Source: Synechococcus sp. CPC35 (GTDB lineage: Bacteria > Cyanobacteriota > Cyanobacteriia > PCC-6307 > Cyanobiaceae). From it: a DNA stretch of 5,954 nucleotides. The stretch is taken from the NCBI GenBank assembly GCA_002684175.1, contig NYUU01000047.1, positions 6,330 to 12,283 on the forward strand, in the 5' to 3' direction. The notes under the pieces were generated by a model. It did not search any database. It worked only from the letters and a program-made list of their open reading frames with translations, and had not been told where the DNA came from. The translations under genes were made by a program, and so were the position numbers. This document shows positions 1-5,239 of the stretch, piece after piece. Each line of letters starts with the position of its first letter. Within the stretch, counting starts at the first letter, position 1.

Positions 1-1149
1 TCCGGTGGCTACGTGATCATCGAGCCCACCGAAGCCCTCACGGTGATTGATGTGAACTCAGGTTCCTTCACGCGCTCGGCCAATGCCCGGGAAACAGTGC
101 TCTGGACGAACTGTGAGGCCGCGATCGAGATCGCTCGTCAGTTGAAGCTGCGCAACATCGGCGGAGTGATCATCATCGATTTCATCGATATGGATTCCCG
201 CCGGGATCAGCTGCAGCTCCTGGAGCACTTCATTTCAGCTGTGCGGGACGACTCAGCGCGACCTCAGATCGCTCAACTGAGTGAACTGGGCCTGGTGGAA
301 CTGACCCGCAAGCGTCAGGGGCAGAACATCTACGAACTGTTCGGTCGAGCCCTTACCAGCGACGGCGGGGTGGGGCATGAGGCGGTGCTGCCGAACAAGG
401 ATCTGCTCGAGCCACTCGCCACAGCCACAGGCCTGGTGCGTTCTGCTGCCTTGCCAAGGGCTGAGGCAGCCTCTCCCGCTGAAAACGCTGCCAGCAACGT
501 TCGCCGTCGCCGGGGAGGAAGGGGGCGCAACGGTCAGGACAGTGGAGCAGCGGTGCCGTTGCCAGAAGCTGGAGACCAGGACCTACAGATTCCCTCCACC
601 CAGGAAGCCCAGGAGCCTGCCCTGGCACGTCGCCAGGATCCTGAACTGGTGGCTGTTCCGATGACCGAGCAGCAGCAGGACCTGTTCGGCTGGCTGGGTC
701 TCAATCCGGCGTTACTGCTGGATCAGTCGCCTCAGGCAGACAATGTTCTGGTGCGAGTGGTTCGTCCCGGTGAGGATGAACAGGCTGTGCTGGAAGAAGC
801 CCGTCAGCAGCTGGCTGAAAGCGCAGGTCGTCGTCGTCGCCGTGGGGGACGGAACGTGCGTGGCGGCCCCCGCAGCACCGCCACTGCTGTCCCGCTGCCA
901 GTGGCTTCAGCAATGCATGCGGATGGAGCCGGTGCAACCGAAGCTGAAGCTGCACCGTTGACGGTGGAGATCACTCCTCTGGAAACCAAGGCTGTCGAAA
1001 AAGAGGCTGTCGGAACAGATTCTGCCGAGACGGTTTCCACAGTTGACCCAACTTCAGTCGACGCATCTGTTGACCCAGGCAACCCGCAGGAGGACGTGGA
1101 GGAGCCAAGACGTCGTCGGCGTCGCTCCTCTGCATCACAGGCCGACTGA
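1..1149 (+). CDS. rne: Ribonuclease E, C-terminal part (5' end outside window)
   Basis: RNase E is the endoribonuclease that starts mRNA decay and processes structured RNAs. The frame is open from base 1, giving 382 residues; the S1, 5'-sensor and early DNase I-like parts lie outside. [20 protein letters not shown] (fragment residues 2-21) and [11 protein letters not shown] (54-64) are the RNase E/G active-site blocks. D17 and D60 match the Mg-binding D303 and D346 of the E. coli enzyme, an exact offset of 286. The catalytic part ends near [14 protein letters not shown] (102-115). The two zinc-link cysteines expected next are absent (L118, D121). The rest is a low-complexity, probably disordered tail with Arg/Gly patches (168-176, 277-291), a hydrophobic microdomain [16 protein letters not shown] (227-242) and the terminal RRRRRRSSA (370-378), known in cyanobacteria as the PNPase-binding nonapeptide. 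rnhB follows after 13 bp, probably in the same transcript. Confidence 0.97.
   Translation, partial: SGGYVIIEPTEALTVIDVNSGSFTRSANARETVLWTNCEAAIEIARQLKLRNIGGVIIIDFIDMDSRRDQLQLLEHFISAVRDDSARPQIAQLSELGLVELTRKRQGQNIYELFGRALTSDGGVGHEAVLPNKDLLEPLATATGLVRSAALPRAEAASPAENAASNVRRRRGGRGRNGQDSGAAVPLPEAGDQDLQIPSTQEAQEPALARRQDPELVAVPMTEQQQDLFGWLGLNPALLLDQSPQADNVLVRVVRPGEDEQAVLEEARQQLAESAGRRRRRGGRNVRGGPRSTATAVPLPVASAMHADGAGATEAEAAPLTVEITPLETKAVEKEAVGTDSAETVSTVDPTSVDASVDPGNPQEDVEEPRRRRRRSSASQAD
352..363 (+). other. Degenerate zinc-link position in RNase E
   Basis: These four codons read L-T-S-D. In an ungapped alignment anchored on the catalytic aspartates they fall exactly where E. coli RNase E has C404-P-R-C407, the cysteine pair that binds a shared zinc and holds dimers together. 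The following GGVGH still resembles the end of that motif. The only cysteine in the 382-residue fragment is C38, in the NCEAA stretch. The motif therefore looks lost by substitution, with the reading frame kept on both sides. Confidence 0.7.
1108..1134 (+). other. PNPase-binding nonapeptide RRRRRRSSA of cyanobacterial RNase E
   Basis: Six arginine codons followed by Ser-Ser-Ala, four codons before the rne stop. The peptide is identical to the cyanobacterial nonapeptide reported to recruit polynucleotide phosphorylase to RNase E. Its extreme C-terminal place after an acidic, disordered stretch (QEDVEEP) fits that role. The identity is seen directly; binding in this organism is inferred. Confidence 0.85.
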
Positions 1150-1162
1150 GGTCTTCGAGCAG

Positions 1163-1765
1163 ATGGGTCCTCCTCAGGAAGAGATTCCCAGCGGATCAGG
1201 CGTCGCTGGGGTCGATGAGGTTGGCCGTGGCTGTCTGTTTGGGCCTGTTTTTGCGGCGGCGGTGATTCTTGGGAAGCAGGAGGCAAAGGAACTCCTGCGC
1301 GCTGGACTGACGGACAGCAAGAAGCTCACGGCCAAACGTCGGGCACAGCTTGTGCCTCTGATCATGCATCACAGCTTTGCCTGGGCCCTGGGCCAGGCCT
1401 CCGCCCGAGAGATCGATCGCGCTGGGATCCGCACAGCTACGGAACGGGCGATGCTGAGGGCATTGCAACGTCTGCCGCAGATTCCTGATCTGGTTCTGGT
1501 GGATGGAAATCTGCCACTGCGCCTCTGGGTCGGTGCCCAGAAGACCCTTGTTGCCGGCGACAGTCGCTCCCCTGCCATTGCGGCTGCCAGTGTGATCGCC
1601 AAGGAAGCCAGAGATGCGTTGATCAGGCGACTGGCCTCACGTTTCCCTTCCTATGGACTGGAGCGCCACTGCGGCTACGGGACATTGCTGCATCGTCAGG
1701 CACTGCTGAACTCAGGCCCCACGCCCCTGCATCGCCGTAGTTTCCTCAAGCGACTGCTGGGCTGA
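1163..1765 (+). CDS. rnhB: Ribonuclease HII
   Basis: Cytoplasmic enzyme that cuts the RNA strand of RNA-DNA hybrids and starts removal of single ribonucleotides from DNA. The product from ATG 1163 is 200 residues, normal for the family. GVDEVGRG near the N-terminus carries D18 and E19; VLVDGN gives D114 and [21 protein letters not shown] gives D133, completing the acidic catalytic tetrad. LTDSKKL (49-55) and [11 protein letters not shown] near the C-terminus are also typical. The frame is open upstream to 1043 inside rne, but 1163 is the first usable ATG after the rne stop and puts the DEVGRG block where homologues have it. A weak GAGG at 1148-1151, overlapping the rne stop, lies 11 nt before the ATG. 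The gene probably shares a transcript with rne. Its last 54 bp overlap the opposite-strand DUF1997 gene. Confidence 0.96.
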   Translation: MGPPQEEIPSGSGVAGVDEVGRGCLFGPVFAAAVILGKQEAKELLRAGLTDSKKLTAKRRAQLVPLIMHHSFAWALGQASAREIDRAGIRTATERAMLRALQRLPQIPDLVLVDGNLPLRLWVGAQKTLVAGDSRSPAIAAASVIAKEARDALIRRLASRFPSYGLERHCGYGTLLHRQALLNSGPTPLHRRSFLKRLLG

Positions 1766-2287
1766 GGACACAGCTTCCGTTTCGCGACACCATCGCCGGA
1801 AATCACTCAGCAATTGCTGACTGACCCGGGCCTTGATACCGATCAGGATTCCATTGAGGATTGATTCTCCGGTTGACTCCAGCACCCGGCGAGGGATCAG
1901 ACGCAGCAGCGGTGGCTGGCTGACCTGCACCTCCAGTTCTGCATTCCCCTTCAGGCCGCGGTCATGGCTTTCCAGTCGTGCCTCAAGGGTCAGTTTGAAG
2001 TCGTCAACACCGGCGTTGCCCTCAAGGTCACAGTCCAGAGCACGTATCAGCAGGGTGTCGTCGATGTTCTCGATCTGCAGGGCCACCACCGGTTTCACCT
2101 GCAGCTGAAAAACCTGCAGGTCGGCGAGCAGGTATCGATAGTGCCCTGGACTCAGATGTTCGATTTGCCTGGCGTCCAGCAGTGCATTCAGAACACGGCC
2201 CTCCTGCTGCAGATAATTGGGGAGTCGCTCAGCGTTTTGTCTCACGACCAGATCCAGCTTCTGGCTGGCTGAAAAGGCCAGAGGCAT
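1712..2287 (-). CDS. DUF1997-family protein of unknown function
   Basis: I recognise this as a DUF1997-type protein, conserved in cyanobacteria and also known from plastid-bearing eukaryotes; no function is established. The product is 191 residues from the ATG at 2287, soluble, with no signal peptide or membrane segment. Typical stretches are [19 protein letters not shown] in the middle and [20 protein letters not shown] followed by an amphipathic C-terminal helix ending LLSDFRRWC. The alternating pattern suggests a beta-rich lipid-binding-like (SRPBCC-type) fold, but that is inference. An in-frame ATG at 2308 would add seven residues (MPRREKL). I prefer 2287 because a good Shine-Dalgarno sequence lies 6 nt upstream and homologues, as I recall them, start close to LAFSAS. 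The last 20 or so residues ([18 protein letters not shown]) look like a non-conserved extension and run into rnhB. It is divergent from pheA. Confidence 0.85.
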   Translation of the reverse strand: MPLAFSASQKLDLVVRQNAERLPNYLQQEGRVLNALLDARQIEHLSPGHYRYLLADLQVFQLQVKPVVALQIENIDDTLLIRALDCDLEGNAGVDDFKLTLEARLESHDRGLKGNAELEVQVSQPPLLRLIPRRVLESTGESILNGILIGIKARVSQQLLSDFRRWCRETEAVSSAQQSLEETTAMQGRGA

Positions 2288-2293
2288 GAGCTT

Positions 2294-2298
2294 CTCCC
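2294..2298 (-). promoter_or_regulatory. Shine-Dalgarno sequence deciding the DUF1997 start
   Basis: Read on the - strand this is GGGAG, within CGGGAGAAG, 6 nt before the ATG at 2287. It lies inside the possible seven-codon extension from ATG 2308, which has no comparable site upstream. It is the clearest ribosome binding site in the window. Confidence 0.6.
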
Positions 2299-2309
2299 GA
2301 CGCGGCATG

Positions 2310-2340
2310 ATCCTATCGAGTCCATGGGTTTTGGCTTCAA
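2310..2340 (-). promoter_or_regulatory. Possible weak promoter for the DUF1997 gene
   Basis: On the - strand a TTGAAG (-35-like, 4/6, at 2340-2335) is followed after 19 nt by TAGGAT (-10-like, 4/6, at 2315-2310). Transcription would start near 2303, giving a short leader that contains the GGGAG site and starts past ATG 2308, in agreement with the 2287 start. Both boxes are poor and the spacing is long, so this is only a candidate. Confidence 0.2.
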
Positions 2341-3197
2341 TGCCGACACGTGTCGCATTTCTCGGTCCGGCCGGAACCTACGGGGAGCAGGCCGCTCGGG
2401 AGCTGATCACTCTGGCGCGATTGGAGAAGGCTGAGCTGATTGCCTGCGGGGGGCTGCGGGCTGTGATGGATCAGCTCGCTCAGGGGCATTGCGATGACGC
2501 TGTCGTTCCTGTGGAGAATTCGGTGGAGGGAGGGGTCACCGCAATCCATGACGCCCTCTGGGCCCATCGTGAGCTCTGCATCCGCAGAGCTCTTGTGCTC
2601 CCGATCCGCCATGCGCTTCTGAGCAGCGGCGTGATCACAGGCATCACCGAGGTGCTCTCCCATCCGCAGGCACTCGCGCAATGTGCAGGCTGGCTGGCGA
2701 CGCACCTGCCTGAAGCGCTACAACTGCCCACCTCCTCCACCGCGGAGGCAGCGCGGATGGTGGTGGGCAGTCGTTTCCGGGCAGCCATCGCGTCCCAGGC
2801 TGCAGGAGTGGATCATGGCCTGACGCAACTGGCCTACCCCATCAATGACGTGGTCGGCAATCGCACTCGGTTCCTGCTGTTGGAACGGGGAGAACCAGCA
2901 AAGGAAGGCAAGGTGGCAAGTCTGGCTTTTTCACTTCACAGAAATGCACCGGGTGCCCTGCTCGAAGCCCTGGCCTGCGTGGCTGATCAGGGGTTGAACA
3001 TGAGTCGAATCGAGTCCCGTCCCTCCAAGCGCGAACTCGGGGAATACGTCTTTTTCCTGGATGTTGAGCTGAATGGAGCCGCTCCGAGTGCTCTCGGTGC
3101 TCTGATTCAGCGTCTTGAGCCCCTGTGCGGGCGGCTGGCGAATTTCGGGGCTTATCCCAGCTCAGAACTGAAGATCGCCGAGCTCAGTTCCGGTTGA
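2340..3197 (+). CDS. pheA: Prephenate dehydratase with ACT regulatory domain
   Basis: Converts prephenate to phenylpyruvate, the committed step to phenylalanine. It is a monofunctional enzyme of 285 residues, the usual size, with no chorismate mutase domain. The N-terminal dehydratase domain shows GPAGTYGEQAA (9-19), PVENSVEGG (57-65), SHPQALAQC (107-115), TSSTAEAA (131-138) and NDVVGNRTRFLLL (169-181), whose TRF carries the catalytic Thr. The C-terminal ACT domain (about 193-275) has both phenylalanine-binding motifs, GALL (205-208) and ESRP (225-228), so feedback inhibition by Phe is expected. The frame is open upstream to 2217, with an ATG at 2307, but ATG 2340 places the V-A-F-L-G-P start of the domain as in homologues. 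No clear Shine-Dalgarno precedes either. The gene is divergent from DUF1997 (52 bp apart) and overlaps the methyltransferase end by 14 bp. Confidence 0.96.
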   Translation: MPTRVAFLGPAGTYGEQAARELITLARLEKAELIACGGLRAVMDQLAQGHCDDAVVPVENSVEGGVTAIHDALWAHRELCIRRALVLPIRHALLSSGVITGITEVLSHPQALAQCAGWLATHLPEALQLPTSSTAEAARMVVGSRFRAAIASQAAGVDHGLTQLAYPINDVVGNRTRFLLLERGEPAKEGKVASLAFSLHRNAPGALLEALACVADQGLNMSRIESRPSKRELGEYVFFLDVELNGAAPSALGALIQRLEPLCGRLANFGAYPSSELKIAELSSG

Positions 3198-4110
3198 TGC
3201 GGAAGACACCGAATTGCATAAGGCCCCTGGCAAATGCCCAGTTCATCAGCAACATCGTCGGTGTTTCCCGCAATCCAAGAATCAAACCTCTGGGACCGAG
3301 ACTCAGGACGGCTCCAGGCCGACGTACCCCCTCGACGATCGAGTCCATCCAGGACGGAAGGGTCGCGGTGGTCCAGTCATCCGTACTGATGGTGCCATGT
3401 TGATGAACACTGGCTTCCAGGTTGTTGCGAAAACCTTTGATGCTGGCGAATTCAGGGTGGGCCCACTGGTTCAGAAGCTGTCGCATCACCCAGCGTTCGA
3501 TTCGGTTCGGAGGTCCATCCGAGGGGTCGCGACGGTTCCAGTCCGCCACGGCCAGTGATCCATTCTGTTTGAGCACCCGCAGCAGCTCATCGGCGTAGCG
3601 CTGCTTGTCAGGCATGTGCGGACCCGCTTCCACGCTCCAGACAGCGTCAAAGCTCTGATCGGGAAGCTGCAGATCCAGTGCATCCATCACCTCAAACCTG
3701 CAGCTGAGATCAGTCGGAGTGAGCTCAGAAGCTCTTCTCACCTGAGCCGGACTGATGCTGATTCCAAGAACCTCGAACCCGTAGTCACGGGCAAGGATCC
3801 GAGCACTTCCACCGATGCCGCATCCAACATCCAGCACACGGCTTCCCGGTGGGAGTTGATCGAGGCCACTCCACTTCACGAGTTCATGGACAAAAGCCGA
3901 CTTGGCTTCGCGAAAATCTCTGTGGCGGGGGGGGGTGCCGTAGTGGCCCAGATGAACATGATCACCCCAGAGCCGCTCTAGAAGCTGGTCATCTGTCCAG
4001 GCGTCATAGGCCGCCGCGACAGTCTCGGAGGATTCGTAATGACGATCTCGGCGAAACCAGAACAGATAGGCCCCGATGCCGACAACAACCAGAAGTGCGA
4101 TCGGCATCAT
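3184..4110 (-). CDS. MPBQ/MSBQ-type quinol methyltransferase, membrane-anchored
   Basis: SAM-dependent methyltransferase, 308 residues. Residues 3-19 (PIALLVVVGIGAYLFWF) form one N-terminal membrane segment followed by basic RRDR, so the catalytic domain should face the cytoplasm or stroma side. Motif I is VLDVGCGIGGSARILA (92-107). YDAWTDDQLLERLWGDHVHLG, WSVEAGPHMPDK (158-169), VADWN, HPEFASI and TLPSWMDSI match, from memory, Synechocystis Sll0418, the 2-methyl-6-phytyl/solanesyl-benzoquinol methyltransferase of tocopherol and plastoquinone synthesis. Which prenyl-quinol it uses here cannot be read from sequence; gamma-tocopherol methyltransferase is a close relative and the main alternative. 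The start is ATGATG: the first ATG (4110) overlaps the upstream LON-gene stop by 4 nt, the second (4107) by 1 nt, and no Shine-Dalgarno is seen, so translational coupling is likely. A run of nine C on this strand lies in codons 59-62. Confidence 0.85.
   Translation of the reverse strand: MMPIALLVVVGIGAYLFWFRRDRHYESSETVAAAYDAWTDDQLLERLWGDHVHLGHYGTPPRHRDFREAKSAFVHELVKWSGLDQLPPGSRVLDVGCGIGGSARILARDYGFEVLGISISPAQVRRASELTPTDLSCRFEVMDALDLQLPDQSFDAVWSVEAGPHMPDKQRYADELLRVLKQNGSLAVADWNRRDPSDGPPNRIERWVMRQLLNQWAHPEFASIKGFRNNLEASVHQHGTISTDDWTTATLPSWMDSIVEGVRRPGAVLSLGPRGLILGLRETPTMLLMNWAFARGLMQFGVFRINRN
3927..3935. repeat. Nine-base G/C homopolymer in the methyltransferase gene
   Basis: Nine G on the + strand, nine C on the coding strand. 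It encodes the Thr-Pro-Pro-Arg stretch of HYGTPPRHRDF. The frame is intact, since residues on both sides fit the family (HLGHYG before, DF..AK.FVHEL after). It is the longest homopolymer I saw in the window. Confidence 0.9.
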
Positions 4111-4742
4111 TTGAGGTCCATCAGCACGGTGCGGGCAGCGAGCTGGCGTCGAGTGTGGTCAAGCATTTCGAACTGGCGCTCGAGGCGCTCGGAGGTGTCT
4201 GTGAGCTCCAGCAGTGCCTGCTGCTCGGCGGCAGCCTGATCGAGATGGGCCCCGATCCAGAAGGAGAGTTCCCGGGGAAGGTCGGGAAGGTCATCCGGCA
4301 GTTCAACCTCACGGTTCTGAAGCTTGGCCGTGAGGGTCACCACATCGGTGAGAGCCTTATGGACCTGATCACGAAGCGAACTGAGTGAGTCCTGATTGCT
4401 GACAGGTTCGTCCTCCAGCCAGCTCACCATTGCTGTCCTGTAGGGCGTCTCCCGGTTGATGTTCAGCAGGCGGAAACGCTGTTGCCCCAGGGTCACGACG
4501 TAGCTCCGGCCGTCTTCCGTGGTCTGATGCTGCAGGACTTCGGCGCAGCAGCCGATTTCTGCCATGGCACCGGACTGGGGGTTGATCCGGACGATTCCGA
4601 AACGCTTATCGGACTCCAGGACTGACTGGAGCAGCATCCGATAACGCGATTCAAAGATATGAAGCGGCAGCAGCTGTTGCGGAAACAGCACGACATCCGG
4701 CAAAGGAAACAGGGGCAGTTCCCTGACAGAGAAATCACTCAC
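4107..4742 (-). CDS. Stand-alone LON substrate-binding-domain protein
   Basis: A 211-residue protein made of the N-terminal (substrate-recognition) domain of Lon protease without AAA+ or peptidase domains, so it is not itself a protease. Hallmarks are ELPLFPLPDVVLFPQQLLPL (8-27) with HIFESRYR (28-35), followed by GCCAEVLQHQTTEDGRSY, a glycine-containing strand pattern VTLGQQRFRLLNI, and a helical C-terminal half with DLPDLPRELSFWIGAHL and LLDHTRRQLAARTVL. Such proteins are common in cyanobacteria; their role is not established and may be binding of unfolded protein or an adaptor function. The start is GTG at 4742: an in-frame TAG lies 30 nt upstream, no ATG occurs between them, and the next Met is residue 36. 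No Shine-Dalgarno is visible. It lies 56 bp after rpsJ with no clear terminator between, and its TGA overlaps the methyltransferase start. Confidence 0.9.
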   Translation of the reverse strand: MSDFSVRELPLFPLPDVVLFPQQLLPLHIFESRYRMLLQSVLESDKRFGIVRINPQSGAMAEIGCCAEVLQHQTTEDGRSYVVTLGQQRFRLLNINRETPYRTAMVSWLEDEPVSNQDSLSSLRDQVHKALTDVVTLTAKLQNREVELPDDLPDLPRELSFWIGAHLDQAAAEQQALLELTDTSERLERQFEMLDHTRRQLAARTVLMDLK

Positions 4743-4798
4743 GGATGCCGTGGTCTCATTGATTTGATCCTAGGAAGTGGTAACTGGAACCGAACGGA

Positions 4799-5119
4799 TC
4801 AGAGCTTCACTTCAATGTCCACACCACTCGGAAGATCGAGCTTCATCAATGCATCGATCGTCTTGGCGGAAGGGCTGTAGATGTCGATGATGCGTCTATG
4901 GGTTCGGGTTTCGAAGTGTTCCCGTGAATCCTTGTCGACATGCGGAGAACGCAGAACGCAGTAGATCTTGCGCTTGGTGGGCAGAGGAATCGGACCGATG
5001 GCCGTCGCTGCGGTTGTATCGGCGGTTTCAATGATTTTGTCGCATGACAGATCGAGCATCCGACGATCGAACGCCTTGAGGCGGATGCGGATCTTCTGCT
5101 GGGCGATGGCGGTTGACAT
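4799..5119 (-). CDS. rpsJ: 30S ribosomal protein S10
   Basis: S10 (uS10) is a component of the 30S head and, in other bacteria, a transcription antitermination factor with NusB. The 106-residue product is full length: [14 protein letters not shown] near the N-terminus, [20 protein letters not shown] in the centre (the exposed loop), then [15 protein letters not shown] and the C-terminal [13 protein letters not shown]. The ATG at 5119 gives the standard cyanobacterial start MSTAIAQQK. The start codon is preceded by a pyrimidine-rich CTTTTTCCT rather than a Shine-Dalgarno sequence, which is unusual for a highly expressed gene. The gene follows tuf by 118 bp, a gap containing two hairpins. The tuf-rpsJ order is the normal end of the cyanobacterial str-type operon. 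Confidence 0.98.
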   Translation of the reverse strand: MSTAIAQQKIRIRLKAFDRRMLDLSCDKIIETADTTAATAIGPIPLPTKRKIYCVLRSPHVDKDSREHFETRTHRRIIDIYSPSAKTIDALMKLDLPSGVDIEVKL

Positions 5120-5186
5120 AGGAAAAAGCGAACAGGTCCCGGCTTGGAGCCCTGAATTCAGTTGTCAAGGTGCATGTTCAAACTAA

Positions 5187-5214
5187 GGGATGACAGGACC
5201 GACCCTGTCATCCC
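5187..5214 (-). terminator. Strong hairpin between tuf and rpsJ (partial terminator or attenuator candidate)
   Basis: Perfect 11-bp inverted repeat: GGGATGACAGG at 5187-5197 and CCTGTCATCCC at 5204-5214, with a 6-nt loop. Read in the tuf direction (- strand) the hairpin is followed by TTAGTTTG, a weak T-rich tract; on the + strand no T run follows. It sits 23 bp after the tuf stop and 67 bp before the rpsJ start. It may end part of the tuf transcripts, set the tuf:rpsJ ratio, or protect the 3' end of tuf mRNA. The structure is seen directly; the function is inferred. Confidence 0.6.
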
Positions 5215-5221
5215 ACTCACG

Positions 5222-5239
5222 GATCAGCTGGTGCTGATC
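5222..5239 (-). repeat. Small hairpin at the tuf stop codon
   Basis: Perfect 7-bp inverted repeat GATCAGC (5222-5228) and GCTGATC (5233-5239) with a 4-nt loop. On the tuf transcript it begins at the second base of the UGA stop codon and comes 7 nt before the larger hairpin, so the two form a tandem pair. No T run follows it. Confidence 0.5.

Noticed and set aside
1043..1162. Upstream in-frame extension of rnhB inside rne
   Set aside because: The extra 40 residues are not RNase HII-like and are out of frame within rne; ATG 1163 gives a normal 200-residue enzyme.
804..1286. 160-codon open frame on the - strand opposite rne and rnhB
   Set aside because: It is antisense to two well-supported genes, has a composition dictated by the GC-rich repeats of the rne tail (Pro/Arg/Ser), and resembles no family.
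2270..2308. CTGGC/GCCAG short dyad and ATG 2308 as the DUF1997 start
   Set aside because: The dyad is a 5-bp stem within coding sequence. The ATG at 2308 lacks a ribosome site, whereas 2287 has GGGAG at the right distance.
3849..4388. 179-codon + strand open frame across the methyltransferase and LON genes
   Set aside because: It is a shadow of two genes with strong family motifs on the other strand, with an Arg/Gly/Glu-biased product and no recognisable domain.
4743..4798. Inverted TGATCC/GGATCA pair (4765-4770 and 4796-4801) between rpsJ and the LON gene as a terminator
   Set aside because: The stem is 6 bp with a 25-nt loop and no T tract follows, so read-through is more likely. The 56-bp gap holds nothing else I can support.
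5141..5161. Small dyads GGCT-TGG-AGCC and CTGAATTCAG in the rpsJ leader
   Set aside because: Stems of only 4-5 bp, no family match, and easily expected by chance; not called as a regulator.
5163..5168. Exact TTGACA on the - strand upstream of rpsJ, as a -35 box
   Set aside because: No acceptable -10 box occurs 15-19 nt downstream; the sequence there is GC-rich (GGGCTCCAAGCC). A separate rpsJ promoter is not supported.
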